Shown here piece after piece: positions 45,504 through 53,744 of a DNA stretch of 64,000 nucleotides. Location of the stretch: positions 558,001-622,000 of the forward strand of contig NZ_BSPC01000005.1 in the NCBI RefSeq assembly GCF_030160835.1, read 5' to 3'. Each line of letters opens with the position of its first letter. Position 1 is the stretch's first letter. This DNA comes from Labrys miyagiensis (lineage in GTDB: Bacteria; Pseudomonadota; Alphaproteobacteria; Rhizobiales; Labraceae). The notes below the pieces were generated by a model. The model saw nothing but the letters and a program-made list of their open reading frames with translations. It was not told the origin of the DNA and ran no database searches. Both the position numbers and the translations under genes were made by a program.

Positions 45504-45706
45504 ACCTGGGATCGCAGACTTCTTTGCCTGGAAGATATGCCGACGGAATGAAGCGCCTTGGTGTGCTGGTCTTCTCAGCCACATCGATTTTCAGTCGATG
45601 TGGCGGGAACGGCATCTTGCCACCGACGTCGAGGGCATGCCGGTCTGAAGACCGGCGCACCGAGTGGCGCCTGCACCCTGGATCAAGGATGCCTGCGATC
45701 CCGGGT
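45504..45706. repeat. Compound repeat: family C-like arms around family F units
   Basis: Outer arms CCTGGGATCGCAG (45504) and TGCCTGCGATCCCGGG (45690-45706). Inside are a family F copy at 45560-45618 (CCACATCGA/TCGATGTGG) and a GGCATGCCGGTCTGAAGACC palindrome at 45634-45655. It ends 1 base before the DUF4112 stop codon. Confidence 0.88.
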
Positions 45707-45707
45707 T

Positions 45708-46091
45708 CTATATCCGCCCCTCGGCAAGCAGATGGTCGCGCAGCAGCGCCATGTTCTGGCGGTTGGCGCGCCAGAAGATGTCAACGATATCGCCGGCCAC
45801 GGGCAGGACACCGAGGGCGCCCTCGATGGCGACGTTCACCACCATACGAGCAAGCAGCACCCGCGGCACGCCGATACGCATGGCCTCGATGACGATGATG
45901 CTCGACAACAGCACGCCCGCCCAATCGCCGAAGCCGGGGATAAGGCCGATGATGGCATCGACGCCGAAGCGGATCTTGGTGAAGGGGATGGCAAAGGCGG
46001 TGTCGAGCAGGCGCGAGAGGCGGTCGAGCCGCTCGACGCGAGCCCGCAAGTCGGTGCGATCGTCGAATGTTCGCGATGAGGCAAAAGCCAT
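45708..46091 (-). CDS. DUF4112 domain-containing membrane protein
   Basis: 127 residues. LDRLSRLLDTAFAIPF, KIRFGVDAIIGLIPGFGDWA and LPVAGDIVDIFWRANRQNM are the DUF4112 signatures; two or three hydrophobic segments suggest a membrane protein. No function is known for the family. ATG 46091 has a GGAGGG box 9 bases upstream and is preferred to the start at 46115. It lies between cobT and cobS but is not known to be part of cobalt chelation. Confidence 0.88.
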   Translation of the reverse strand: MAFASSRTFDDRTDLRARVERLDRLSRLLDTAFAIPFTKIRFGVDAIIGLIPGFGDWAGVLLSSIIVIEAMRIGVPRVLLARMVVNVAIEGALGVLPVAGDIVDIFWRANRQNMALLRDHLLAEGRI

Positions 46092-46314
46092 GGCGCATCC
46101 CTCCACACGATGCACAGATGAGATGGCGTTGGGGCTAGTGCAAGGGAGGCGAACAGCCGGCGGGCCACGAAATTCCGTCGGACCTGCCGGGGCGTGGATG
46201 CCGTAGAGATGCCGTGAGTTATCCCGGTGCCTCCGATGTTATTGCATTCTGGCTGTCGGATGATTAAGCGCATGGGGTGGGCGTGAAGAGTTCTTTCCGG
46301 TGGTGGCGTGACCA

Positions 46315-47166
46315 ATGAACCTATTGAGATCCATTCGCAGGAGATTGTCGTTTCTCTTGCCCGCGCAAAGCTTCTGCCAATCGACGCCGATTGCTTATTG
46401 GGATGGTCTCGAGAAAGGGCATTTACGCAAGTTCTTCGATCATTGGAAAGCTTGCTATCCAACTTTTGAGATATTGGATGACTCTCACGTTGTAGAATTG
46501 CTCGAAGAATATTTTATTGATTACGTCGATGTGTATAAATCTATCAGGATACCTGCGGCGAAAGCAGACATTGCAAGGTATATCCTGCTTTATGCGCGGG
46601 GCGGATTGTACATTGATTGCAATGCAGGCGTCAGGGATATCGGTGAAGTCAGAAGATTGATTTCAAAGCTCGACCAGGTCGAGTTGATTCTGTTCGATCG
46701 GCTTGCTTCCGTCGGTCCCAAGCGCGTCGACGAGCATATCTTCTATAATGGGATAATCATGGCCCAAAAAGGCAGCGGGTTCATGTTCGAATGCGCCCGG
46801 CAGTCTCTCATCAACTATGCCTGGCTGAAGAGCAAGGAGAGCACGCAAGGGCATGTGCCCTATGACATTTGGGGGATGTCGGGGCCCGGGTTGCTCACCG
46901 CGATCGTGACACAGCCGGGATCGCAGGGCCGACAGCTGAAGAGAGGGCACGAACGCCTCATCCTCGTTCTCAAGGAGGAAGACGGTCCGATCGTCCGGGG
47001 CGCAAACCGAACCTATTCGAGCATAGGTTCAGGCCTTCATTGGTCGGAACGGCAACGCCGGGAGATGCTGTTTCACGAAGGCTGTCTTCCTTTCGGCGCG
47101 TTTGTCGACGCAAGGCCCTGTCCTCGCCCGAAGATGGCAAGGACAGGGCAGCATCGACCGTCATGA
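46315..47166 (+). CDS. Glycosyltransferase of the Gly_transf_sug (OCH1-like) type, low GC
   Basis: 283 residues. The core IPAAKADIARYILLYARGGL (79-98) followed by YIDCN (99-103) is the sugar-nucleotide region of DXD-type glycosyltransferases, but the DXD triad reads Asp101-Cys-Asn103 rather than Asp-x-Asp. An N-terminal basic-hydrophobic stretch (about 5-20) could anchor it. Base composition is distinctly lower in GC than its neighbours (many A/T third positions), and the gene lies opposite to and between cobT and cobS, separated from cobS by one base. Both points suggest horizontal insertion. Acceptor and donor are unknown. Confidence 0.82.
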   Translation: MNLLRSIRRRLSFLLPAQSFCQSTPIAYWDGLEKGHLRKFFDHWKACYPTFEILDDSHVVELLEEYFIDYVDVYKSIRIPAAKADIARYILLYARGGLYIDCNAGVRDIGEVRRLISKLDQVELILFDRLASVGPKRVDEHIFYNGIIMAQKGSGFMFECARQSLINYAWLKSKESTQGHVPYDIWGMSGPGLLTAIVTQPGSQGRQLKRGHERLILVLKEEDGPIVRGANRTYSSIGSGLHWSERQRREMLFHEGCLPFGAFVDARPCPRPKMARTGQHRPS

Positions 47167-47167
47167 C

Positions 47168-48154
47168 TCAGGTCAAGGCGACGTTCACAGAGCTCTCCGC
47201 CAGCTCGGCGCCAAAAGCCCGCTGGTAGAACTCGGCCACGAGGCTGCGTTCCAGCTCGTCGCATTTGTTCAGGAAGGTCACCCGAAAGGCGAAGCCGATG
47301 TCGTGGAAGATGTCGGCGTTCTCGGCCCAGGTCAGCACCGTGCGCGGCGACATCACGGTGGAGAGATCACCATTCATGAAGGCGTTGCGGGTCAGATCGG
47401 CCACCCGCACCATCTTGTTGACGATATCGCGACCGTTGGGGCTGCGCTGGTAGTGCTTGGCCTTCGAAAGGACGATGTCGACTTCCTTGTCGTGCTGCAG
47501 GTAGTTCAGCGTGGTGACGATCGACCAGCGGTCCATCTGGCCCTGGTTGATCTGCTGGGTGCCGTGATAGAGCCCGGAGGTGTCGCCCAGGCCCACCGTG
47601 TTGGTGGTGGCGAACAGGCGGAAGGCCGGGTGCGGGCGGATCACGCGCCGCTGGTCGAGCAGGGTCAGCCGGCCGGATACCTCGAGCACGCGCTGGATCA
47701 CGAACATCACGTCGGGGCGGCCGGCGTCATATTCGTCGAAGACGAGGGCGATGTTGTTCTGCAGGGCCCAGGGCAGCATGCCGTCACGGAACTCGGTGAT
47801 CTGCTGGCCGTCCTTGAGGACGATGGCATCCTTGCCGACGAGATCGATACGCGAGACATGGCTGTCGAGATTGATGCGCACGCAGGGCCAGTTGAGGCGC
47901 GCGGCGACCTGCTCGATATGGGTCGACTTGCCGGTGCCGTGATAACCTGTGACCATCACGCGGCGATTATGGGCGAAGCCCGCGAGGATCGCCAGGGTCG
48001 TCGGCTTGTCGAAGAGATAGTCTGGGTCGAGGTCCGGGACGTGGTCGTCGGGCTTGGAATAGGCCGGGACCTGCAGGTCCGTATCGAAACCAAACAGCTT
48101 CTTGGCCGAGACCATGATATCCGGCAGGTTGGCCGGTGTCGTTTCGTTAGTCAT
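47168..48154 (-). CDS. cobS: Aerobic cobaltochelatase subunit CobS
   Basis: 328-residue AAA+ ATPase. Walker [10 protein letters not shown] at 70-78, Walker B LVFDEYD at 137-143, and the sensor region [10 protein letters not shown] with the following [12 protein letters not shown] loop. It forms the motor of the cobalt chelatase with CobT and CobN. The start [10 protein letters not shown] is preceded by a purine-rich stretch. Convergent with the glycosyltransferase gene; 79 bases downstream of the J-domain gene, with which it is likely co-transcribed. Confidence 0.96.
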   Translation of the reverse strand: MTNETTPANLPDIMVSAKKLFGFDTDLQVPAYSKPDDHVPDLDPDYLFDKPTTLAILAGFAHNRRVMVTGYHGTGKSTHIEQVAARLNWPCVRINLDSHVSRIDLVGKDAIVLKDGQQITEFRDGMLPWALQNNIALVFDEYDAGRPDVMFVIQRVLEVSGRLTLLDQRRVIRPHPAFRLFATTNTVGLGDTSGLYHGTQQINQGQMDRWSIVTTLNYLQHDKEVDIVLSKAKHYQRSPNGRDIVNKMVRVADLTRNAFMNGDLSTVMSPRTVLTWAENADIFHDIGFAFRVTFLNKCDELERSLVAEFYQRAFGAELAESSVNVALT

Positions 48155-48233
48155 AATGCCTTCCTTGGCTGTCGCCAGGACGGCGAAGCCGACAATCAGT
48201 ACGAGCGGGCATGAAAGCCCTCAGAGGGCAAGC

Positions 48234-48842
48234 CTAGCAAAGCCCGGCGCTTCGGAGCGTATTATAGGCCTGAATGATCCCGCGCAATTGATCTTCGCTG
48301 GATCGGTCGCCGCCATTGGCATCGGGGTGAAGCCGTTTGACGAGAGTCTTGTAGCGCGCCTTGATCTCCGGGCCATTGGCCGTTTCCGGCAGATCCAGTG
48401 CTTCAAGCGCCTTGCGCTCGAGAATCTTGAGCCGCCGGCGCTCCGGCTCGGGTGCCGCGGTCTGCCGGCGGAAGCCATGGGCGTCGTCGAAGAAACCGAA
48501 ATCGTCCTGGACCTCGGGGCCGGCCTGGGCGCCGCGCTTCTTGGCCCAGGGATTGACGCCCATGGTCCAGGTCGGCCGATGCCCGAAAGCGGCATCGCGC
48601 TGATAGGCGCTCACGGAATCGTCGGGCAGGCCGGCGAAATAATTGTAGTTCTTATTGTAGTCGCGCACATGTTCAAGGCAGAAATGCCAGAACTGGCCCT
48701 CGCGGTTGCGCCCCTTCGGCGCTCGAAATTCACCGTGATTGCGGCAATTGACGTGTTCGCACAACCTCTCGGACGCCTGATGGACCTCCTCGGCCCTCGG
48801 GCGCACCCGGATGCGATCAAACAAGGGCGAGTCCAAATCCAT
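48234..48842 (-). CDS. J-domain (DnaJ-like) protein
   Basis: 202 residues. The J domain is at the C-terminus (about 140-198) with the HPD tripeptide at 172-174 and ALDLPETANGPEIKARYKTL before it. The N-terminal part holds a possible zinc site: Cys28, Cys33 and Cys55 with nearby His (CEHVNCRNHGEF, FCLEH). A J domain stimulates Hsp70 (DnaK). The gene directly upstream of cobS is a common arrangement in Hyphomicrobiales. ATG 48842 is preferred over TTG 48872. Confidence 0.88.
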   Translation of the reverse strand: MDLDSPLFDRIRVRPRAEEVHQASERLCEHVNCRNHGEFRAPKGRNREGQFWHFCLEHVRDYNKNYNYFAGLPDDSVSAYQRDAAFGHRPTWTMGVNPWAKKRGAQAGPEVQDDFGFFDDAHGFRRQTAAPEPERRRLKILERKALEALDLPETANGPEIKARYKTLVKRLHPDANGGDRSSEDQLRGIIQAYNTLRSAGLC

Positions 48843-48956
48843 GATGACATCACTATGCGAGCGCCGGACCAAATGGGCAAGCGCGAGCTTAAGGACAAGG
48901 AGTTAATTGAGGCGGAATGCCGCGAAGCGGCAAGTCATTATATGGAGCCGGACCCT

Positions 48957-48988
48957 GAAAAAGAAAGAGGCCGCCCGGATGGCGGCCC
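48957..48988 (-). terminator. Rho-independent terminator (minus strand)
   Basis: On the minus strand GGCCGCC / GGCGGCC form a 7-base stem with a 5-base loop, followed by TCTTTCTTTTT. No protein gene ends immediately before it, which points to a small transcript upstream (see the sRNA candidate). Confidence 0.8.
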
Positions 48989-49050
48989 AAGTCTTAGGGA
49001 GGAAACGCCCAAGGAGGGCTGTAGAGGTGCGGAACGGCATCCACTACGCG
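48957..49050 (-). ncRNA. Candidate trans-acting sRNA with anti-Shine-Dalgarno loops
   Basis: Between the cbtA terminator-like hairpin and the J-domain gene, the minus strand reads a compact module. It has a hairpin GCCC-TCCTT-GGGC whose loop carries CUCC, an unpaired GTTTCCTCCCTAAGAC, then the strong terminator at 48957-48988. Small RNAs with CCUCC motifs in loops ahead of such a terminator are a recurrent alphaproteobacterial design. The 5' end is a guess; no clear promoter boxes were chosen. A short frame of 66 codons overlapping it has no protein-like features. Confidence 0.45.
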
Positions 49051-49161
49051 TCCTAAGGTGCGACCGCTTCCGTCATTTCGCAAGTGCGAAACGGATGATT
49101 TCGGTGCAAGAAAGCAAGAAATCCGAGCGGTGTGACATAAAGGCGACGCTTGACTCTCAAG

Positions 49162-49193
49162 CCATTGGCCTGACGGTCTGGCCAATGGCTTCA
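49162..49193 (-). terminator. Stem-loop downstream of cbtA
   Basis: AGCCATTGGCC and its mirror GGCCAATGGCT make a perfect stem of at least 11 bases around a 10-base loop, 9 bases after the cbtA stop. A T-run is missing; it may terminate or stabilise the cbtBA mRNA. Confidence 0.6.
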
Positions 49194-49201
49194 ACCTTCC
49201 C

Positions 49202-49984
49202 TTACGCCCGCCGGCCTTCGGGCTGCATCAATTTCTGTGCCAGAATGCCGAAGACCAGGCCCAGCGTGGTCCACAGCACCCCATGGATGCCGAGCGAGGC
49301 GATTCGGAAATTCCACAGCACGTCGGCGGAGAAGCCGGCCGGCACTTCATGCACGCCTGGCAGCACCATCATCGCGATGGCCATCACCACGGCATAGGCA
49401 GCCGCCGCGATCAGGTTGGCGTTCCACCGTCCAAGGCTCGCGGCCAGGCGATTGGCGGTGTTGAGGGCAGCGATCATCACCAGCACCGAAAGCGCCATGA
49501 TGGTGAAATAGAGGGCTGTCCTCATGCCGATCGTGTCGGGATTGCCGACAGCCGGCGGGTTGGCCGGATATTTGAGCTGCGGGACGATCACGACGGCGGC
49601 AAAGCCGATCGCTGCGACGATGGCCGCAGTGGTCCTCGGGCTCAGTGAGCCGAGCCGTCCCTGTGCAAAGGCGAAGACGAGGGCGAAGATGCCGCCGAGC
49701 GCCGTGCCATAGACCAGCACGCCGGTGAGCAAGCCGAAGCTCGCCTGCATCGGCCTGCTGACGAGTTCCTCGTCGTTGCCATGATCGTGGCCGGCGGCGG
49801 GCGCCGTCGACATGTTCATACTCATGGCAGGAGCAGGCTTGGCCTCCTCCTGCGCCGAATAGCTTTCCTCGAAAGCGATGGCGGCATCGACCTGCGGCTC
49901 GCCGAACACCCTGGCAAAGCCAAAGGCAAGCAAGCCCGCGAGGATGCCGACAAGCATCCCCCGGATCAAAAGGGACCTGACCAT
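49202..49984 (-). CDS. cbtA: Cobalt transporter subunit CbtA
   Basis: 260 residues with about five or six membrane segments (first at about 5-24). A His/Met-rich loop (MSMNMSTAPAAGHDHGNDEE, about 52-71) lies before the second segment, and the GVHEVPAGF motif near 210 is family-typical. CbtA works with CbtB as a predicted cobalt importer controlled by cobalamin. ATG 49984 follows the cbtB gene by 16 bases, so both belong to one mRNA behind the riboswitch. Confidence 0.93.
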   Translation of the reverse strand: MVRSLLIRGMLVGILAGLLAFGFARVFGEPQVDAAIAFEESYSAQEEAKPAPAMSMNMSTAPAAGHDHGNDEELVSRPMQASFGLLTGVLVYGTALGGIFALVFAFAQGRLGSLSPRTTAAIVAAIGFAAVVIVPQLKYPANPPAVGNPDTIGMRTALYFTIMALSVLVMIAALNTANRLAASLGRWNANLIAAAAYAVVMAIAMMVLPGVHEVPAGFSADVLWNFRIASLGIHGVLWTTLGLVFGILAQKLMQPEGRRA

Positions 49985-50000
49985 GATGTGTCCGTTGCCC

Positions 50001-50213
50001 TTAGTGGCAGGGGAAGCCGAGCAGATGGCGGCCGTCATGCACCCATTCGTGGATGTACATGCCCTGGAAAATGGACGTCGCACCCTCCTCGGCGCCGACG
50101 AAGTAGATCGCCAGGAGAGCCAGAAGCAGCGTCAGGATCGCCCATGGCACGATTTCGCGCAGCGGAATGGTGATGGGTTGCGGGGCGGAAGGCGCGAGAA
50201 CGGCAGTCGTCAT
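50001..50213 (-). CDS. cbtB: Cobalt transporter subunit CbtB
   Basis: 70 residues with one membrane segment (about 23-40) and the C-terminal histidine-rich motif HEWVHDGRHLLGFPCH (55-70), characteristic of CbtB and suited to bind Co2+. An AGGAG box lies before two consecutive ATG codons; the second (50213) has better spacing. Transcribed with cbtA from behind a cobalamin riboswitch. Confidence 0.93.
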   Translation of the reverse strand: MTTAVLAPSAPQPITIPLREIVPWAILTLLLALLAIYFVGAEEGATSIFQGMYIHEWVHDGRHLLGFPCH

Positions 50214-50239
50214 CATAAAGCTCCTTGGGATTACGCGTC

Positions 50240-50365
50240 CCGTTTGAGGCGTGCGTGCCTTGGTGGAGGTCTGACTATCGAAGCGGCAGCGGATGCCGTC
50301 GATTACAGTGGCGCGACCGTGCCGGACTTTCACCGGCTTCTCAACCTTGGCGTGCAAATGGCATA
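50240..50365 (-). promoter_or_regulatory. Cobalamin riboswitch upstream of cbtBA
   Basis: On the minus strand GCCGGTGAAAGTCCGGCAC is followed by GGTCGCGCCACTGTAAT, containing the B12 box GCCACTG (50306-50312). AGTCAGACC follows at 50269-50277, as in the class I cobalamin aptamer. It should shut down cbtB-cbtA expression when adenosylcobalamin is plentiful. Outer limits are approximate because the closing stem was not resolved. Confidence 0.92.
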
Positions 50366-50429
50366 AGCAGCGCATCGCTGTCGCATGTCAATATTGTGCC
50401 GTCATTTTTGTGCTTGTAGAGATCATGGC

Positions 50430-50981
50430 ATGACCCCGCGCCTGACCCTTGTCTGCCATGCGGCGACGCCCGCCTTGCGTGCGGCGAGTTTTCCCCTGGA
50501 CGAAGCGCTCGATGACAGGGGCCTGGCAGCGGCCAGGGCGCTGACGGGGCGATTCGGGAAGATCGGCCGCGTTTTCGTCAGTCCCGCCTTGCGGGCACGC
50601 CAGACAGCGCAGGCGATGGGCCTCGAGGGCGAGACATGCGAAGCCCTGCGTGAGTGCGACTATGGCCGCTGGGCGGGGCTCGGCTTCGAGGCGGTCGCGG
50701 TCGCCGAGCCGGAGGCGCTGGCGGCCTGGGCCAGCGATCCCGATGCCAGTCCGCATGGCGGGGAATCGGTAACCAGCCTCATCCGCCGTATCGGCGCCTG
50801 GCTCGACGGCGAGCGCTTCGAGGGACATAGGCTGGCCGTCACCCACGCCTCCGTGGTGCGGGCCGCCGCGGTGCACGCGCTCGGCGCCCCGGGGCGAGCC
50901 TTCTGGCGCCTCGAGGCGGGGCCGCTGTCGGTCACCGATCTCCGGCCCTCGCCGCGAGGGTGGACGCTGAGATTGGGGTAG
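50430..50981 (+). CDS. Histidine phosphatase family protein with altered RHG motif
   Basis: 183 residues. The strand-loop normally reading RHG is LVCHAAT (7-13): catalytic His10 is kept but the arginine is Cys9 and the glycine Ala11. The later landmarks are present: SPALRARQTAQAM (about 52-64), ECDYGRWAG and the second histidine in AVTHASVVRAAA. Divergent from the cobalamin-controlled cbtBA, so a CobC-like role in cobalamin synthesis is possible but unproven. A family A repeat starts 1 base after its TAG stop. Confidence 0.86.
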   Translation: MTPRLTLVCHAATPALRAASFPLDEALDDRGLAAARALTGRFGKIGRVFVSPALRARQTAQAMGLEGETCEALRECDYGRWAGLGFEAVAVAEPEALAAWASDPDASPHGGESVTSLIRRIGAWLDGERFEGHRLAVTHASVVRAAAVHALGAPGRAFWRLEAGPLSVTDLRPSPRGWTLRLG

Positions 50982-50982
50982 C

Positions 50983-51065
50983 GGGGAGCGCGGACGTCCC
51001 GTCCGCTCTTGGAAACGGGTCGCTTTGCGACAAAGGAAGAGCGGACGGGACGTCCGCGCTCCCAG
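50983..51065. repeat. Inverted repeat, family A, exactly filling a convergent gap
   Basis: Arms with inner core GGACGTCCCGTCC mirrored around a 30-base spacer. It starts 1 base after the phosphatase stop codon (50979-50981) and ends at the base before the hydrolase stop codon (51066-51068). Confidence 0.95.
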
Positions 51066-51881
51066 CTATCCGAGGAACCCCAGCGCCGCCGCCACGATCG
51101 CCTCCGGCGCATCTTCCTGCATCAGATGGCCGCAATCCGGGATCTCCGTCAGGCGGCAGCCGGGGAGCAGAGTCGCCAGCTCGCGTCCCCTCTCCACCGG
51201 GATCCAGCCATCCTCCACCCCCCAGAGCAGGCGCGAGGGGCAGCGCAGATTGGCATAGCGGTCCTGGATCTCGTCCGTGTAGCGCTGATCCATCTGGGCG
51301 ATCTGGCGATAGAAGGCGGGCTTGCCAACCGGCCCCGTCCAGGGAGCGGCATAGGCCTGGTGTGCGTCAGCGGACAACGGTCTGAAGGCTGCGCCTTGGA
51401 GATAGGCGGTAAGGATGGCTTCCTGGATATAGTCGGGTATGCCGGCGAAGGCCTCCTGGTGCTGCCGGACATGGCGCACGAAAGGCGAGCCCCACGGACG
51501 GACCGCCACAGGATCGATCAGGAGGAGGCGCTTGTATTCGCAGCCGTTGAGGAGATGGGCGCGCAGCGCCGTGGCGCCGCCGAAATCATGGGCGATCACG
51601 TCGGGCTGCTCCAGCGACCAGAACCGCAGCAGGGCCGCCAGCAACCGGTTCTGCACCCCCAGCGACACATCCTGGCCTTCGCGCTTCTCCGACTGGCCGT
51701 AGCCGATGAGGTCGTAGAGATAGATCTCGTAATGGCGTGCGAGTTCGCGGGCGATGGCGCGCCAGACGAAGGAGGAGAAGGGCGTGCCATGCACCAGCAC
51801 CAGGGGTGGGCCGGCGCCGAAGCGGTCATAGGCGACGCTCTGGCCCTCGAATTCGAAGGTCTGACGAAGATTCCAGTCCAT
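51066..51881 (-). CDS. Alpha/beta hydrolase, haloalkane dehalogenase-like
   Basis: 271 residues. LVHGTPFSSFVW (29-40) is the oxyanion loop; the nucleophile elbow reads HDFGG (98-102), placing an aspartate (Asp99) rather than serine at the nucleophile site. Asp224 in GVEDGWIP and His252 in DCGHLMQEDAPE complete the triad. Such a triad is typical of haloalkane dehalogenases and epoxide hydrolases. The halide-binding Trp next to the nucleophile is Phe100, so the reaction is uncertain. ATG 51881 is the family start; the frame stays open for another 858 bases antisense to ugd, which I regard as chance. Confidence 0.9.
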   Translation of the reverse strand: MDWNLRQTFEFEGQSVAYDRFGAGPPLVLVHGTPFSSFVWRAIARELARHYEIYLYDLIGYGQSEKREGQDVSLGVQNRLLAALLRFWSLEQPDVIAHDFGGATALRAHLLNGCEYKRLLLIDPVAVRPWGSPFVRHVRQHQEAFAGIPDYIQEAILTAYLQGAAFRPLSADAHQAYAAPWTGPVGKPAFYRQIAQMDQRYTDEIQDRYANLRCPSRLLWGVEDGWIPVERGRELATLLPGCRLTEIPDCGHLMQEDAPEAIVAAALGFLG

Positions 51882-51939
51882 GGCGGCCTCTGATGGTGGG
51901 CTTTCAGGAAATCTGCGCCTGGTTGAAGGCGCGGGCAAG

Positions 51940-52107
51940 CCTGGGAGCGCGGACATCTTCCTGGGACCGCCGGCATCCTGCCGGCCTCTTGAACATCGGA
52001 GCGGCAGATATGTCTGGAGGGCTTGACGTCCCTCCGGTGTACGATGTGCCTCAATCACAATTCGCACCGCTTCCAAGAGGCCGGCAAGATGCCGGCGGTC
52101 CCAGGGA
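51940..52107. repeat. Inverted repeat, family B variant with a partial family A arm
   Basis: A partial family A arm (CTGGGAGCGCGGACATC, 51941-51957) is interrupted by a family B pair. Its arms at 51961-51990 and 52074-52105 have inner core GCCGGCATCCTGCCGGC (mirror GCCGGCAAGATGCCGGC). It looks like one element inserted into another. It lies in the divergent gap upstream of ugd. Confidence 0.9.
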
Positions 52108-52172
52108 GGAACTTCGTCATTGGCATGTCGTCGGGCCTTTTGTAGACAGGGCGCCCAACGAGGAATGATTGC

Positions 52173-53489
52173 ATGCGCGTGGCAATGATCGGGACAGGCT
52201 ATGTCGGGCTGGTGACGGGGGCGTGCCTCGCCGATTTCGGCCATGTCGTTGTTTGCGTCGACAAGGATCCGGCCAAGATCGAAAGCCTGCTCGCCGGCCG
52301 CATGCCGATCTACGAGCCCGGCCTCGAGCAGCTGGTGGCGCGAAACGTCAAGGAAAAGCGCCTCTCCTTCAGCACCGAGCTTGCGCCGGCGGTGAAGGAG
52401 GCGGCCGTGGTGTTCCTTGCCGTCGGCACGCCCTCGCGCCGCGGCGACGGCCATGCCGACCTCTCCTATGTCTACGGCGCCGTGCGCGAGATCGCCGCGG
52501 CGGCGGAAGGCTTCACCGTGGTGGTGACCAAGTCGACGGTGCCTGTCGGCACGGGCGACGAGGTCGAGCGCCTGATCCGAGAGGTCCGACCGGATGCCGA
52601 TATCGCCGTGGTCTCCAACCCCGAATTCCTGCGCGAGGGCGCGGCGATCGAGGATTTCAAGCGCCCGGACCGCATCGTCGTCGGCGTCGAGGACGAACGG
52701 GCCCGCACCATGATGTCGGAAGTCTACCGCCCGCTCCATCTCAATCAGGGGCCACTGCTGTTCACGGAACGGCGCACCTCCGAGATGATCAAATATGCGG
52801 CGAATGCCTTCCTGGCGACCAAGATCACCTTCATCAACGAGATCGCGGATCTATGCGAGAAGGCCGGCGCCAATGTGCAGGAGGTGGCGCGCGGCATCGG
52901 CCTCGACAACCGCATCGGCTCCAAGTTCCTGCATGCCGGCCCGGGCTATGGCGGCTCCTGCTTTCCCAAGGACACGCTAGCGCTGCTGCGCACGGGCCAG
53001 GAATATGGCGCGCCGCTACGCATCGTCGAGGCGGTGGTGGGAGTCAACGACGCGCGCAAATCCTCGATGGCCCGCAAGATCATCGGGGCGCTCGACGGCA
53101 ATATCGCCGGCAAGACGGTGGCTCTCCTCGGCCTCACCTTCAAGCCCAACACCGACGACATGCGCGAGAGCCCCTCTATCCCGATTGTCTATGCGCTGCA
53201 GGACAAGGGCGCGCGCGTGCGTGCCTACGACCCGCAGGGCATGGAAGAGGCGCGCAAGGTGCTGGCCGATGTCGACTACCGCGACAGCGCCTATGACTGC
53301 CTGGATGGCGCCGATGTCGCCGTCATCGTCACCGAATGGGACGAGTTCCGCGCCCTCGACCTCGAACGTGTCAAGGGCCTGCTGAGCCAGCCAGTGATCG
53401 TCGACCTGCGCAACATCTACAGGCTCGACGACATGGCACGCCATGGCTTCCGCTACGAGAGCATTGGCCGCGAGGGCACGGTACCCTGA
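52173..53489 (+). CDS. ugd: UDP-glucose 6-dehydrogenase
   Basis: 438 residues. N-terminal NAD-binding GTGYVGL at 7-13, the SNPEFLREG strand at 148-156, and GGSCFPKD with catalytic Cys263. A second Rossmann-like domain follows (LGLTFKPNTDDMRES). It oxidises UDP-glucose to UDP-glucuronate for polysaccharide or lipid sugar synthesis. An AGGA box lies upstream of ATG 52173. It stands alone between a repeat and the RND efflux genes. Confidence 0.95.
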   Translation: MRVAMIGTGYVGLVTGACLADFGHVVVCVDKDPAKIESLLAGRMPIYEPGLEQLVARNVKEKRLSFSTELAPAVKEAAVVFLAVGTPSRRGDGHADLSYVYGAVREIAAAAEGFTVVVTKSTVPVGTGDEVERLIREVRPDADIAVVSNPEFLREGAAIEDFKRPDRIVVGVEDERARTMMSEVYRPLHLNQGPLLFTERRTSEMIKYAANAFLATKITFINEIADLCEKAGANVQEVARGIGLDNRIGSKFLHAGPGYGGSCFPKDTLALLRTGQEYGAPLRIVEAVVGVNDARKSSMARKIIGALDGNIAGKTVALLGLTFKPNTDDMRESPSIPIVYALQDKGARVRAYDPQGMEEARKVLADVDYRDSAYDCLDGADVAVIVTEWDEFRALDLERVKGLLSQPVIVDLRNIYRLDDMARHGFRYESIGREGTVP

Positions 53490-53744
53490 AGTTTTCCTGA
53501 TCCTTTCGCGTTAAACCTTGCTGGTCGGCGAAGCAAAACACGACCCGGAAGAGGAAATCTGCCTCCAACTTGCCTTGTGCAGTCGCAAATTGTTGCCGAA
53601 TTGCATCATGCCTGCGCGGCAAGGTTGTAGTTTTTCGATCTTGCTAGGTCATAACCCGAAAAATGGTCATAGTGCGCCCCGGTCGCTGATTCCGGTTTCA
53701 CTGCTCGACCGGGAGGCGGATGTTCGTTGCTTTCGGGAGCGTTC

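Noticed and set aside
48994-49194. 66-codon minus-strand frame over the sRNA candidate
   Set aside because: No family features and weak start; the strong terminator and hairpins suit a non-coding RNA better.
51882-52739. Upstream extension of the dehalogenase-like gene antisense to ugd
   Set aside because: No family sequence, crosses a repeat, and the conserved start is at 51881.
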